NCBI RefSeq assembly: GCF_008629685.1
Contig: NZ_VWSF01000019.1
Location: forward strand, 60,328-124,327
Direction: 5' to 3'
Origin: Adhaeribacter rhizoryzae
GTDB lineage: Bacteria; Bacteroidota; Bacteroidia; Cytophagales; Hymenobacteraceae
DNA length: 64,000 nucleotides
The notes beneath the pieces are model-generated. The model saw only the letters and a list, made by a program, of their open reading frames with translations. It ran no database searches and was not told the origin of the DNA. The translations under genes were made by a program, and so were the position numbers. Below, in pieces: positions 33,707 through 43,656 of the stretch; positions within the stretch are counted from its first letter, which is position 1; each line of letters starts with the position of its first letter.

Positions 33707-34765
33707 ATGCCACAACAGAAAATAATGGATATATTAGGTACGGATGCCGAAGACTTACTTCAATATACTTCGTCTACCGTGACCAAAGACTTGCTGCAGG
33801 TACCCGGACCGGATTTTATAGACCGGGTCTTTTTACAAACCAACCGCAGCATACCCGTCCTTCGCAGTCTGGCCACCTTGTTCAACCACGGCCGCTTAGC
33901 TGGAACCGGCTATTTGTCCATTTTGCCCATCGACCAGGATATTGAACATACGGCTGGTTTTTCCTTCGCCCCCAACCCCATTTATTTTGACCCGGAAAAT
34001 ATTATTAAACTGGCTATAGAAGGAGGGTGCAATGCCGTAGCTACGACCTTCGGAAATTTAGGAATGATAGCCCGCAAGTACGCCCACAAGATTCCCTTTG
34101 TGGTAAAAATAAACCATAACGAACTCCTTACTTACCCCACCAAGCACAACCAGATTATGTTTGGTTCGGTAGAAGAAGCCTGGAACATGGGGGCAGTGGC
34201 CGTGGGGGCCACCATTTATTTTGGCTCCGAAGAATCAAACCGCCAGTTGATAGAAGTTGCGGCAGCTTTTGAAAGGGCGCACCAGTTGGGCATGGCTACT
34301 ATTTTATGGTGCTACACCCGGAATGCCGCTTTTAAGACAAATGATAAAGACTATCACGTAGCTGCCGACCTAACCGGTCAGGCGAATCACTTGGGCGTTA
34401 CCATTCAGGCCGATATCATCAAGCAGAAAATGCCGGAGAATAACGGTGGCTTTCAGGCCATCAACTTTTCTAAATGGCACCCGGACATGTATAATAAATT
34501 AGCTACGGATCACCCGATTGACTTATGCCGCTACCAGGTATTAAATTGTTATATGGGCCGGGCCGGATTGATAAATTCTGGTGGGGAATCGCAAGGAGAT
34601 ACCGATTTACAGCAATCCGTAAGGACGGCCGTGATAAATAAACGCGCTGGTGGCATGGGTTTAATATTAGGCCGAAGAGCATTTCAAAGACCCCTAAAAG
34701 AAGGCATCAACCTGCTTAACCTGGTTCAGGATGTTTATGCTGACCAAACGATTACCCTGGCCTAA
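33707..34765 (+). CDS. fbaB: Class I fructose-bisphosphate aldolase (FbaB/archaeal type)
   Basis: A 352-residue TIM-barrel enzyme with [45 protein letters not shown] and [15 protein letters not shown] typical of FbaB-like class I aldolases. The Schiff-base Lys is probably in the [10 protein letters not shown] strand. It splits fructose-1,6-bisphosphate in glycolysis. It is a metabolic gene amid metal genes; nothing links it to copper directly. Confidence 0.9.
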   Translation: MPQQKIMDILGTDAEDLLQYTSSTVTKDLLQVPGPDFIDRVFLQTNRSIPVLRSLATLFNHGRLAGTGYLSILPIDQDIEHTAGFSFAPNPIYFDPENIIKLAIEGGCNAVATTFGNLGMIARKYAHKIPFVVKINHNELLTYPTKHNQIMFGSVEEAWNMGAVAVGATIYFGSEESNRQLIEVAAAFERAHQLGMATILWCYTRNAAFKTNDKDYHVAADLTGQANHLGVTIQADIIKQKMPENNGGFQAINFSKWHPDMYNKLATDHPIDLCRYQVLNCYMGRAGLINSGGESQGDTDLQQSVRTAVINKRAGGMGLILGRRAFQRPLKEGINLLNLVQDVYADQTITLA

Positions 34766-34942
34766 ATCAGTTTTCCTGCTTTAGCCTATCCTTTCCGCGT
34801 TTCAGCGGCTACCTACTAACTTAAATGATGCTTGAAAAGGATGCCACCTGGAATAACTTGGCGAGATTTATATGAACGAAAGTAGTTCGTAATAAAAGCC
34901 GATTAAACAATTAATTCAACCCTCGATTTTAATAGCAAAAAT

Positions 34943-35647
34943 ATGCTTAAACAGCTTTTTCAAAAAAATTTAGGGAGCTTTATTTCCATGGCGCTTCTGG
35001 TAATTGTGCCGGTTTCGGTTAGTTCAACCTTAGCTGTTCTACTATATAAATACCAGGACTTGCTTCTAAATTTAACCGTAAGTCAAATTATACTTTATTT
35101 TCTGGTTGTTTCTTTAACCATGGCTTTTGCCTTGACCCCTACCACCTTTATTGCTTTACTTACCGGTTTTTACTTGGGCTGGGCCGGTTTTCCGGGCGTA
35201 GTGATATCGTATGCCCTGGCTTCCTTAATCGGGTATCAATTAGCCCAAATAATTGACCAGGGCAAACTACTTAAGTTTGTTAACCACTTCGAAAAAGCGG
35301 CTGCGGTAATGGAAGAACTAAAACACCAAAGCTGGAGCTTAATTATATTAACCCGTATATCTCCGGTCCTGCCTTTTGCTTTGATGACTTTTATACTGGC
35401 CATGATGAAAGTAAACAAGCGTAAATTTTTATTGGCCAGTATTGTGGGGATGTTACCCCGCACTTTATTTTTCTTTTGGCTTGGCACCCAAGCCCAGGAT
35501 ATTATCCTCTTACTGCAAGATTCTGATACGGGTACCAGCGGAAAACTACTAGTCATCGCCCTCATCGCCATATCCGTTTTCGGTTTATATTACCTCTTTA
35601 ACCGCGCTTTGAAGAAGGCTCTTTCGCGGCAGTCTGTTCAACGATAG
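34943..35647 (+). CDS. TVP38/TMEM64 (VTT/DedA-like) membrane protein
   Basis: A 234-residue inner-membrane protein with about six helices and the VTT-domain motifs FIALLTGFYLGWAGFPGVVISYALASLIGY and LTRISPVLPFALMTFILAMM. The Arg/Pro in the re-entrant segment is conserved in the DedA superfamily, whose members move lipids or maintain membrane potential. The gene is monocistronic and converges on copA. Confidence 0.85.
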   Translation: MLKQLFQKNLGSFISMALLVIVPVSVSSTLAVLLYKYQDLLLNLTVSQIILYFLVVSLTMAFALTPTTFIALLTGFYLGWAGFPGVVISYALASLIGYQLAQIIDQGKLLKFVNHFEKAAAVMEELKHQSWSLIILTRISPVLPFALMTFILAMMKVNKRKFLLASIVGMLPRTLFFFWLGTQAQDIILLLQDSDTGTSGKLLVIALIAISVFGLYYLFNRALKKALSRQSVQR

Positions 35648-35682
35648 TACCAGGTAAATACAATCTTTCTTCCCTTTTGTCA

Positions 35683-37950
35683 TTAAAGCTTTTTGGCTTT
35701 TAAGCGCAAGCTATTAGCTACCACCGATACCGAACTCAGCGCCATCGCCGCTCCGGCAATCATTGGGTCCAATAAAAATCCATAGAAAGGGTAGAGCACG
35801 CCGGCCGCAATCGGAATGCCAATGAGGTTATAAATAAAAGCCCAGAATAAGTTTTGCCGAATGGCATTTACCGTTAAACGGGATAGTTTCAGCGCCTTTG
35901 GCAGCAATTGCAAATCGGAGGTAATCAAAGTCATTTTTGCTACATCAATCGCAATATCCGAACCTTTACCCATGGCAATACTAACATTTGCTTGGGCCAG
36001 TGCCTGGGAATCATTAATACCGTCGCCCACCATCCCGACCACTTTGCCTTGGCCCTGGAGCTTTTTCACAAAATCTGCTTTGTCACCCGGCATTACCTCT
36101 GCCTGAAAATGCTTTATGCCAACTTGCTGTGCCACCGAAGCTGCGGTCCGGGCATTATCACCCGTGAGCATGTAAACCTCAATACCCTGTTGCTGCAGGG
36201 CTTGCACTGCTTTGGCGGATGTGTCTTTAACTTTATCGGCAATGGCCAGAACGGCAATAGCCTTTCCTTCTTCAGCAAAATAAATAACGGTATTAGCGGC
36301 CGCTGCCCAGGTATCTGCTAAACTGGAAAGCTCATCAGATAGAGAAATCCCTTGGGCCTTGATATATTTAGGGCTGCCAATTTGGTAAAGATGGCCTTGC
36401 CAGCTTGCTTTTACGCCATTACCCGTTACGCTCTCAAAGCTGTCTAACACAACCGATGAACCTACCTGGTCCCGTAAATACCGTACAACTGCCTCCGCCA
36501 ATGGGTGTTCGGATTGCTGCTCAATGGAAAGCAATACCGAACTTAGCTCCATTTGCCGCAGGCGATCCTCCTCTGACCAGACTAATTCGGTTACCACCGG
36601 TTTTCCTTCGGTAATGGTACCAGTCTTATCTAAAATCAGGGCGTTTAGGCGATATGCCTGCTCTAAACTTTCCGCGTCTTTAATTAAAATGCCTTGTTCT
36701 GCGCCTTTACCTACGCCTACCATAATCGCGGTGGGAGTAGCCAAACCTAACGCACAGGGGCAAGCGATTACCAGCACGGTAACAAAAGCTAATAACCCTT
36801 GGGTCAGACCATTGTCGCCCCCTAAAATTATCCAGGCCGTTAAGCTTATAAGCGCCAGTACAAATACAATTGGCACAAAAATACCGGCAATCTTATCGAC
36901 TAGTTTCTGCACGGGAGCTTTAGAACCCTGGGCATCCTGCACCAACTTAATAATTTGTGCCAGTAACGTTTCACTGCCCACTTTTTCCGCAACAAACCGA
37001 AAGCTGCCTTTTTGATTGATGGTACCAGCGAACACTTTATCGCCCGCTTGTTTTGCAACGGGAACTGGCTCGCCGCTAATCATGCTTTCATCCACAAAAG
37101 AGGATCCAAAAGACACCTCTCCGTCTACCGGCACTTTTTCGCCGGCCCGCACTAGTAAAGTATTACCCTTTTGAATAGTGGAAACCGGCACCTCGCGCTC
37201 GGTGTCGCCCTCGACGAGCCAAACGGTTTTCGGCTGCAAACCAATGAGCTTTTTAATGGCCGAGGAAGTATTGGATTTCGCCCGTTCCTCCAGCAACTTG
37301 CCTAGTAATATAAAAACAATCACCACGGCCGAAGCTTCAAAATAAACGTGGGGATGCAAGCCGCGCGCGTGCCAAAAGGCCGGATAAAGGGTATTAAAAA
37401 CACTGAAGGCAAAAGCGGTACCGGTGCTTAGGGCCACCAAGGTATCCATGTTGGCTTTGCCATGCCGGGCTTGCCGGAAAGCATTGACAAAAAAGTTACG
37501 ACCGAAATAGAACAGCACCGGTGCACTTAAGGCCATCATTATCCAGTTACCGTAGGGCAAATCCATCAAGAACATGCCGATGATAACCACGGGTAAGGTA
37601 AGCAGCCCGGCTAACAAAGTTTTCTTCTTTAAGGCCTGGTAATGGGATTGCTGGGTTTGTTCCTGGATTTCCTGAGCATTTTCGGTATCAATAATCAAAT
37701 CATAGCCCACGGACTGCAACGCCTTTTGCATATCCGTTACTTTGACCTGCTTTGGATTATAAGTAACCTGTAAAGTCTGGGTCGCAAAATTCACGTTCGC
37801 CTGGGAAACACCAGGGGTATTGGCTACCATCGATTCAACGCTTACCGCACAGGCGGCACAGGTCATACCAGTAACTGGCATCGAAACCTGGGCAGTTGTG
37901 GTATCCGCTGTTTTTGAAGGCGCGGTTGGAATAGCTATATCACTTTTCAT
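35683..37950 (-). CDS. copA: CopA-type P1B-ATPase (Cu(I) exporter)
   Basis: A 755-residue ATPase with one N-terminal HMA domain (GMTCAAC, Cys31 and Cys34). It has eight membrane helices, CPC in VIACPCALGLATP (Cys397, Cys399), DKTGTITEG, SEHPLAEAV (intact HP) and GDGINDSQALAQA. It pumps cytosolic Cu(I) across the inner membrane. It differs from CopB at 31194 in HMA domain, CPC and HP motifs, so the two pumps likely have different metal preferences. It is divergent from the sialidase-like gene and has a -7 box and inverted repeat just upstream. Confidence 0.93.
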   Translation of the reverse strand: MKSDIAIPTAPSKTADTTTAQVSMPVTGMTCAACAVSVESMVANTPGVSQANVNFATQTLQVTYNPKQVKVTDMQKALQSVGYDLIIDTENAQEIQEQTQQSHYQALKKKTLLAGLLTLPVVIIGMFLMDLPYGNWIMMALSAPVLFYFGRNFFVNAFRQARHGKANMDTLVALSTGTAFAFSVFNTLYPAFWHARGLHPHVYFEASAVVIVFILLGKLLEERAKSNTSSAIKKLIGLQPKTVWLVEGDTEREVPVSTIQKGNTLLVRAGEKVPVDGEVSFGSSFVDESMISGEPVPVAKQAGDKVFAGTINQKGSFRFVAEKVGSETLLAQIIKLVQDAQGSKAPVQKLVDKIAGIFVPIVFVLALISLTAWIILGGDNGLTQGLLAFVTVLVIACPCALGLATPTAIMVGVGKGAEQGILIKDAESLEQAYRLNALILDKTGTITEGKPVVTELVWSEEDRLRQMELSSVLLSIEQQSEHPLAEAVVRYLRDQVGSSVVLDSFESVTGNGVKASWQGHLYQIGSPKYIKAQGISLSDELSSLADTWAAAANTVIYFAEEGKAIAVLAIADKVKDTSAKAVQALQQQGIEVYMLTGDNARTAASVAQQVGIKHFQAEVMPGDKADFVKKLQGQGKVVGMVGDGINDSQALAQANVSIAMGKGSDIAIDVAKMTLITSDLQLLPKALKLSRLTVNAIRQNLFWAFIYNLIGIPIAAGVLYPFYGFLLDPMIAGAAMALSSVSVVANSLRLKAKKL

Positions 37951-37951
37951 A

Positions 37952-37986
37952 AATACAATTTTGTATTAAATAATACGACAAAGGTA
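37952..37986 (-). promoter_or_regulatory. copA promoter and leader operator
   Basis: On the minus strand a perfect -7 box TACCTTTG occupies 37986-37979. Between it and the ATG lies an inverted repeat AATACAA-tt-TTGTATT (37952-37967), a possible repressor site in the leader. No -33 TTG is visible. Confidence 0.5.
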
Positions 37987-38126
37987 ATCCGCCGGAAAGC
38001 CGGTCTTGTTACAGAATTTGAAGAAAGAGTAATAAGATTTTGCACTTTACTTAAATCCTTATTTTACAACTGTTAAATTATTCCGGGTAATTACTTACCT
38101 TAAAGGGTTAAATCATAAATACTACT

Positions 38127-39206
38127 ATGCGCTATTCTATTATATTATTGGGTACCCTTCTCTTGATTACGGCATTGTATTCCGGGTTTAAGCTGAAAAG
38201 TGATAAGTTAATGGCTATTACGACCATTAGCACTTTTGGCAAGCAACCCACGATGGCGGTTGATAAAGCCAATAACATCAAAGTGGTTTTTGGCCAGGAT
38301 AAAGAAATATTCTATACCTATTCCAAAGATGAAGGCAAATACTTTGTAAAGCCGCAACGCATCGCCACCCAAGATAAACTGGCCTTAGGCATGACGAGGG
38401 GGCCCCAGATTACTACGACCAAAGATTATACGGTAATTGCAGCGGCAGCGCATACCGGTAAAATAATGGCATACCGCCTGAAAAACGGGGAAACGAAATG
38501 GGGAGAACCGGTTAATATTCTAAAAGGTGATACCACGGCTAAAGAAGGGTTTGTGGCCTTAGCGCCGGGTAAAGACAATACCGTGTATGCCACTTGGCTA
38601 GATATGCGCCTGGATAAGAAAAACAATATATTCAGTGCTACTTCTCCGGATGGTGGTAAAACCTGGTCGAAGAGCACGTTAGTTTACAAATCCCCGGAAG
38701 GACGGGTGTGCCCTTGCTGCCGTCCTTCTATTACGGCCGACCAGAAAGGCAATGTTTATGTGATGTTCCGCAATGAGTTAGGCGGTAACCGCGATATGTA
38801 TTTAGCGCATTCCAAAGATAGCGGCAAAAGTTTCAGCCCGGCGCAAAAGTTAGGAAAGGGCACCTGGAACCTGAAAGGCTGCCCCATGGACGGTGGCGCC
38901 ATTGCCTTGGATGCCAAGGGTAAAGTGGGCACTACCTGGCGGCGCGAGAACACTATTTACTACGCGGAGCCGGGGGGCATGGAACAAAAAATGGGAGAAG
39001 GACGGGCGAGCAGTTTAACCAAAACAAGCAAAGGAAATTACCTGGTTTGGCAACAAGGCGATAATATTATGGCCCTTACCCCCAATCAATTAAGTACCCA
39101 AATAATTGGTGCCGGTATCTATCCACGGTTAACAACCTTAGCCAATCAAAAAGTATTAAGTGTTTGGGAATCAGAAGGGAAGATTGTCGCTACAGTTTTA
39201 CCTTAA
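38127..39206 (+). CDS. Sialidase-like (Asp-box/BNR) exported beta-propeller with CPCC motif
   Basis: A 359-residue protein with an N-terminal membrane anchor or signal (about 1-20) and Asp-box repeats (SPDGGKTWS, SKDSGKSFS) of a six-bladed propeller. It carries a VCPCCRP motif and a CPMDGG motif facing the same centre, which suggests a metal site rather than a sugar site. It is divergent from copA and may be regulated with it. True sialidase activity is not supported. Confidence 0.7.
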   Translation: MRYSIILLGTLLLITALYSGFKLKSDKLMAITTISTFGKQPTMAVDKANNIKVVFGQDKEIFYTYSKDEGKYFVKPQRIATQDKLALGMTRGPQITTTKDYTVIAAAAHTGKIMAYRLKNGETKWGEPVNILKGDTTAKEGFVALAPGKDNTVYATWLDMRLDKKNNIFSATSPDGGKTWSKSTLVYKSPEGRVCPCCRPSITADQKGNVYVMFRNELGGNRDMYLAHSKDSGKSFSPAQKLGKGTWNLKGCPMDGGAIALDAKGKVGTTWRRENTIYYAEPGGMEQKMGEGRASSLTKTSKGNYLVWQQGDNIMALTPNQLSTQIIGAGIYPRLTTLANQKVLSVWESEGKIVATVLP

Positions 39207-39355
39207 AATCGTAAAATCAAATATAGGTTTCGTGCCCTGCCACGCAATTGTGTTGGCTTGCTCCTGCTCTGAAATCGCCTTCGTACCCGCCCGGAAAAAC
39301 CTGGCTTGCACGAAGTCTCCGTTTTTTAGGGAAATAAATAATAGCTTTGTCCATG
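39207..39355 (-). pseudogene. Possible remnant of an antibiotic-biosynthesis-monooxygenase-like gene
   Basis: The minus strand reads MDKAIIYFPK, then after a one-base shift in an A-run NGDFVQARFFRAG and AISEQEQANTIAW. This resembles the ABM fold segment that ends in a T-x-x-W motif. The match is short, and the frame runs into the 3' end of the neighbouring gene, so this is tentative. Other contents of 39207-39556: a weak hairpin AAGTTA/TAACTT at 39366-39382, nothing else. Confidence 0.25.
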
Positions 39356-39556
39356 GTGGTTACATAAGTTATGGAGTAACTTTTTAATTTAGGAGCTAAA
39401 ATTAAAAGGAACCAACGCGAAGGCTAAAGTGCATCATAGCCCTGTTCCTTAATTGTAAGTTTAGCTGATACAAGAACAGGAGCGTATTAGAATTAAAGGT
39501 TATTTTTAATTTAAATAAATTACTATGGTGCTGACAAGACATTGAGTAGAACACGG

Positions 39557-40105
39557 ATGACAAAGAACAGCACACTTGCGTTTGCTACTGCTTGGGCCTT
39601 TCTGGTCGTGTTCGCCATCCATTTCCTTGATTTTCCTGGAAGTGTACCGCGCTTCCTGGAATTGAGCAACGGTGGAATTTTGCTCGATCAAGTTCCTTCT
39701 TTTACAGTAGAGGCAACTTACCAGCGCCTTTCGGATTATGAAGAAGAGGGACGCAAGAGTTATGCCTTTAGAAACCTTACTGTTGACATTCTCTTACCCC
39801 TGAGCGTGCTGCCTTTTCTTTTTGTGCTAATGCTCCGTGCGGTAACATCACTTCAACTCAACCGTTCCCTCCGGGTCTTACTAATTTCTTTACCGTTTAC
39901 TTATGTGATATTTGACTTTGCCGAGAATGTTGCGGTTTTGGTTCTCTTGAACAACTATCCACAACGCATGCATCTCTTGGCAGGGATTCTCCCCTATGTA
40001 ACATCCGTCAAAAGAGCGGCTTCGCTGTTAGCCCTCTTTGTCCCGCTTGTCATTATGGGGGTTCGATTTCTGCTTTCGAGAATAAACAGACGGGGCGGAC
40101 GCTAG
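39557..40105 (+). CDS. Uncharacterised four-helix membrane protein
   Basis: ATG 39557 is chosen over an upstream TTG at 39542. The 182-residue protein has hydrophobic helices at about 9-25, 78-97, 105-125 and 150-172, with FDFAEN before the third loop and a basic end (SRINRRGGR). No family recognised. Codon usage looks less GGC/CCG-rich than in the copper genes, so it may have a separate origin. Confidence 0.55.
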   Translation: MTKNSTLAFATAWAFLVVFAIHFLDFPGSVPRFLELSNGGILLDQVPSFTVEATYQRLSDYEEEGRKSYAFRNLTVDILLPLSVLPFLFVLMLRAVTSLQLNRSLRVLLISLPFTYVIFDFAENVAVLVLLNNYPQRMHLLAGILPYVTSVKRAASLLALFVPLVIMGVRFLLSRINRRGGR

Positions 40106-40187
40106 TTAGCGTTAATATTGTAAGCGCCCTGCTATTAGAATTGGATTATATGAGACCCTGTCTACAGAATTATTTTTCCCCTTTGCT

Positions 40188-40328
40188 TTATGCTGCTTGC
40201 AGGGCTTTCTCATTTATAAATCCTTTAGTGAAGGTCCTAAAGGCCAGTTCTACACGCTCTTCTGGTTGCTTCAGGTATTCCCTACCGACTTGATTCTTGA
40301 TTTCCTTACTTGTTGAACATAAAGGCAC
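40188..40328 (-). CDS. Possible short gene or gene remnant, 46 codons
   Basis: A minus-strand frame from GTG 40328 reads STSKEIKNQVGREYLKQPEE and RVELAFRTFTKGFINEKALQ, with protein-like composition. There is no recognised family. It may be the tail of a lost gene or an IS footprint. Confidence 0.25.
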   Translation of the reverse strand: MPLCSTSKEIKNQVGREYLKQPEERVELAFRTFTKGFINEKALQAA

Positions 40329-40381
40329 TTATAGACCTATTTGCGTTATTGGCAGCTAATCAATTAACCGATTTTTGGTTC

Positions 40382-42562
40382 TTAAATTTTGATACCAATC
40401 GAGGCATTAAAGCTTCTGCCATCCGAAGGCCAAATACCAGGGCCCGGATAAAAGCTGGGGCGCTTGGTGAAGTAAGAAGTGTTAAAGACATTATTCAGGT
40501 TAACCTTGAGCTGAATCTGCCGGGAAATCCGAACAGCCGCATTCACATCCAGAATGCCATAAGCCGGCACCAGCCCAACTGCCCCGTTAGCCGAGGGAGT
40601 TACCGTATTCAGCGGGTCGGCATAACTCTTGGCGGTATAGCTGTAAAGCAAAGAAAGGCTGAACGGCTGGTGCCGAATAGTCATGCCATTGCGGCTGATT
40701 ACCCGCGGCACCGCTTCCACCTGGTTGCCCTTAATCGACCTATTCTCGTTGCCTTGCCGTACCTGTGCCTGGAGATACCGCGCCTCCATCAGGGAAGTAG
40801 AAGTAAAGGCGGAAAAATGCCAGTCCGGGGCAAGCGCCTGCTGGTACTCGGTGAAGAACTCCAGCCCTCGGGTTAAGGAGTTACCCGTATTGGTACGGAG
40901 CAGATAAAATTCACCGGCTTCATCTGTTTGCATTAAACTTCCCAGCCGGTTATTGTAACGTAATTGGAACAAACTGATGTCCCAAGTAAAGGAAGCCAGG
41001 TGCCCCCGATAACCCGCCTCCAGGTTATAACCGGTAGCATCTTTCAAGTTTTTATCCGCCCGCTCGAAAGTGGAAGCCGGAATAATATCTTTGAAGATAA
41101 CGGGCCGGTAAGCCTGGGAAAAGCCGGCGTAGAAATTATGCCCGGTCCGCCACTCATAATCGGCATTGATACCCAGTAGTGGGAAACGGTGCTTGATGGT
41201 ATTGGGCAGCTGCTGCGCTTGATAATACGTAATTTGGCCACTCATATCAGATTGCCCACTTTCCAGCCGGAGACCGGGACTTAGGGAAAACTTAGGACTT
41301 AACAGCAGCCTGTTCTCAGCAAAGAAGGCAATATTTTTTGTGTTGAAATTAAGGTCTCTTCCCCAACCTGGTTGACTTAAAGTTAAATCAAAGTCGGTAC
41401 CCGTAGTACCTTTGCCTAATTGAGAGCGATGTAAGTTGTTACGCATCAGCTGTAGGCCTGTAACTAAAGTCGCCGGCAGGGTTCCTAGCTGGTAGCGGTG
41501 CCGTAATCGAAGTTCGGCAGTATAACTATGAAACTGGTCAATATCTACCTGCCGGGGAGCATAAGTCAGGGTTTGCGGGTCAATTGTATCGACTACGTTA
41601 GCCGGTTTATCAAACTGCACGCTGTTGCGGTTTCCCAGCACGGCGGAGGTGGTCCACTGCAACTGGGTGCGGTCTGAAAATTGATAGTCTACTGTAAGGG
41701 AAGGAACATAGATATCGGGATTGAAATAATTCCGGCTCCGGGTGGCCATCCGGGGATTAGCCCGGAACATGCTATCGGTTAAAGGCCCCGGAATCTGGTA
41801 GATATAGTTAGAGCGGGCTAACTCCGCTGAAACCCGCAGGGCCTTGGTGGGTTGGTACCGCAGAATAACGCCCTGGGCATCATAATCCGTCTGGCTGTTA
41901 TCCCGGTAACCGTCCGAGATGCGCTTACTGTAATAAGCATAATAACTTAGCTTACCAACGGTGCCGCTGATGGCATTATAAGTACTTAACAGGCCAAAGG
42001 AACCGGCGGCCGCAATGCTTTCCAGGCCAATAGCCTTGGTAGAATCTGGTTGCTTGGAAACGTAATTGAGCATGCCACCAAACTGCGCGCCGTACTGCAA
42101 CGAGCCCGTGCCGCGGACGATTTCTATCCTTTGCACCGCTTCCATCGGCATGCTGTAATGGGAGGCGGGGTAGCCGTACATATCGGAGTTGGTGATGATG
42201 CCGTTTTTGCGGATATTAAACTCCCAGCCCCGGTGCGGGTCCAGGCCGCGGGTAGCAATATTGACCTGGTTACCCGAGCCATCCATGTCGTAGACGAAAA
42301 CACCCGGTACTTTGGCAAACAGCTGACGGGGTGTTTTCTCCGTAATGTTGGCGTTGAGGTTCTCCAGCTGAATAACTTCGGTTTTCTTGCCGGCAAAAAT
42401 AAACGTATCTTTTTCCTTAGCTAAGCGCTGGATGGTGGGCTTTTGCCCTGTAACCTCAATTTCCCTTAGTTGTTGTGCTTTGAGGCTGTCAGGGGTAATT
42501 TGAGCCAGCCCCAAAGAAGGTATGCTTAAACACAACAATATAAAAACAGCTATTTTCTTCAC
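40382..42562 (-). CDS. TonB-dependent outer-membrane receptor (FecA-like)
   Basis: A 726-residue protein with a signal peptide ending GLAQ, a plug domain (VPGVFVYDMDGSGNQVNIATRGLDPHRGWEFNIRKNG family segment) with IEIVRGTGSLQYGAQFGG, and a 22-strand barrel ending ASIGIKI. The plug motifs are those of iron(III)-citrate type receptors, so ferric chelate uptake is likely; copper chelates are possible given the surroundings. No FecR or ECF sigma gene is adjacent. It is transcribed alone on the minus strand. Confidence 0.88.
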   Translation of the reverse strand: MKKIAVFILLCLSIPSLGLAQITPDSLKAQQLREIEVTGQKPTIQRLAKEKDTFIFAGKKTEVIQLENLNANITEKTPRQLFAKVPGVFVYDMDGSGNQVNIATRGLDPHRGWEFNIRKNGIITNSDMYGYPASHYSMPMEAVQRIEIVRGTGSLQYGAQFGGMLNYVSKQPDSTKAIGLESIAAAGSFGLLSTYNAISGTVGKLSYYAYYSKRISDGYRDNSQTDYDAQGVILRYQPTKALRVSAELARSNYIYQIPGPLTDSMFRANPRMATRSRNYFNPDIYVPSLTVDYQFSDRTQLQWTTSAVLGNRNSVQFDKPANVVDTIDPQTLTYAPRQVDIDQFHSYTAELRLRHRYQLGTLPATLVTGLQLMRNNLHRSQLGKGTTGTDFDLTLSQPGWGRDLNFNTKNIAFFAENRLLLSPKFSLSPGLRLESGQSDMSGQITYYQAQQLPNTIKHRFPLLGINADYEWRTGHNFYAGFSQAYRPVIFKDIIPASTFERADKNLKDATGYNLEAGYRGHLASFTWDISLFQLRYNNRLGSLMQTDEAGEFYLLRTNTGNSLTRGLEFFTEYQQALAPDWHFSAFTSTSLMEARYLQAQVRQGNENRSIKGNQVEAVPRVISRNGMTIRHQPFSLSLLYSYTAKSYADPLNTVTPSANGAVGLVPAYGILDVNAAVRISRQIQLKVNLNNVFNTSYFTKRPSFYPGPGIWPSDGRSFNASIGIKI

Positions 42563-42639
42563 TTCATCTTAGGTGTAAATGCTGAACTTTATTTAAATAA
42601 GCATTTAATCTTTTAAGGTTCTCCTAGAGAATATAAATA

Positions 42640-42647
42640 CAAATCTA
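42640..42647 (-). promoter_or_regulatory. -7 box of the TonB receptor gene
   Basis: Minus-strand TAGATTTG matches TAnnTTTG and lies 78 bases before the receptor ATG. The rest of 42563-43034 holds the 31-base repeat; the open frames there on both strands look fortuitous. Confidence 0.5.
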
Positions 42648-42748
42648 ATAGTAATGGCTTAATATTGAACAGAAGCTTTACAGATATCATCTGTCTCAAA
42701 AACGGCAAAGAGAACATCCGAGTATTTTGGCAACTCTAATAGTAGTAA

Positions 42749-42779
42749 AGTTACAAAAGGGAAGAAAATATAACAAAAG
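42749..42779. repeat. 31-base dispersed repeat, copy 2
   Basis: Identical to 9633-9663. It lies upstream of the TonB receptor on the minus strand, about 100 bases beyond its -7 box. Confidence 0.7.
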
Positions 42780-43034
42780 CCAGAATTTAACCCTTGTTTT
42801 ACATAATACCAGTTATCGGAGAAAAGGCGTTTGCAGCGTTCTGGGCAGGCCTTTTTTAAGGATTTTTCTGGTACTTTTTCTGGAAAATTAAAATTCACCT
42901 TTTTCTACCTGGTTCTTGTATATCAATATAAATATATAGTATATTCGTCAGCTCGGTGGCGGATATCGCTAAGGAAACAGTTAGCTAAACGTCATTATGG
43001 TATTTATATATTGGTTAGGCACAATTAGAAAACT

Positions 43035-43607
43035 ATGAAAGAGGCATTTGCCAAAGCGGGATTTGATGTTAGTACAGAGACATGGGCTTTGTTACACGTT
43101 GCTAAAGAGTCTGAAAGAAGTATTCGAAATTTTTTCCTTGAAAATCATAAAATTAATCCAAAGTTTATCCTGTCGAATCTGCATATAACGGTTTACTACT
43201 CAAAGCACGCTTATGATCAAGTTTCCGAAATCAATCAATCTTGCCACTATGTTTTGGAGACTAAATACGTAAGATTCATGGTAATGCGTCCAGGCGGAGA
43301 AAATCCAGACCCTAATCTTTTGCCAGCAGATAATAAAGTAGGAATTAGAATTCAAAAAACTTCTGAATTGCGTGCTCAAATTGAAAGCTATCGCGAGCAA
43401 CTATGTCAATTTGAAAATACTGAGATTTTGGGAATGCGGAAGCCGAGTACAAAATCCAGAAACGCATTTGGAGCTAAAAAATTTCAGCCTCACATATCCC
43501 TTTTAAAAGGGGGAAATGGCATTGTAAATTTAACTGAAGTGGCCGATAATTTTCGTAGTGAAATACAACATATTTATTTCGACCGGTTTGAAATTAAAAA
43601 ATCATAA
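43035..43607 (+). CDS. 2H phosphoesterase-like protein
   Basis: A 190-residue soluble protein with two H-x-T/S motifs: LHITVYYS (His50, Thr52) and PHISLLKGG (His153, Ser155). Two such motifs about 100 residues apart define the 2H phosphoesterase superfamily (LigT, CPDase, AKAP7-like), which opens cyclic phosphates or 2'-5' bonds in RNA and nucleotides. In front of a defence island it could act on a signalling nucleotide or on damaged RNA; this is inference. Base composition is more AT-rich than the copper genes. Confidence 0.7.
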   Translation: MKEAFAKAGFDVSTETWALLHVAKESERSIRNFFLENHKINPKFILSNLHITVYYSKHAYDQVSEINQSCHYVLETKYVRFMVMRPGGENPDPNLLPADNKVGIRIQKTSELRAQIESYREQLCQFENTEILGMRKPSTKSRNAFGAKKFQPHISLLKGGNGIVNLTEVADNFRSEIQHIYFDRFEIKKS

Positions 43608-43656
43608 ATAAACGGTGCTTAACCAAGTATTGAACAATTGCTGGTTTTCTGTTAGC

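Noticed and set aside
39160..39387. 75-codon plus-strand frame overlapping the sialidase-like gene end
   Set aside because: It begins inside the previous gene in another frame and has no coding features.
42659..43028. Open frames on both strands upstream of the TonB receptor
   Set aside because: They cover the promoter and the 31-base repeat and resemble no protein.
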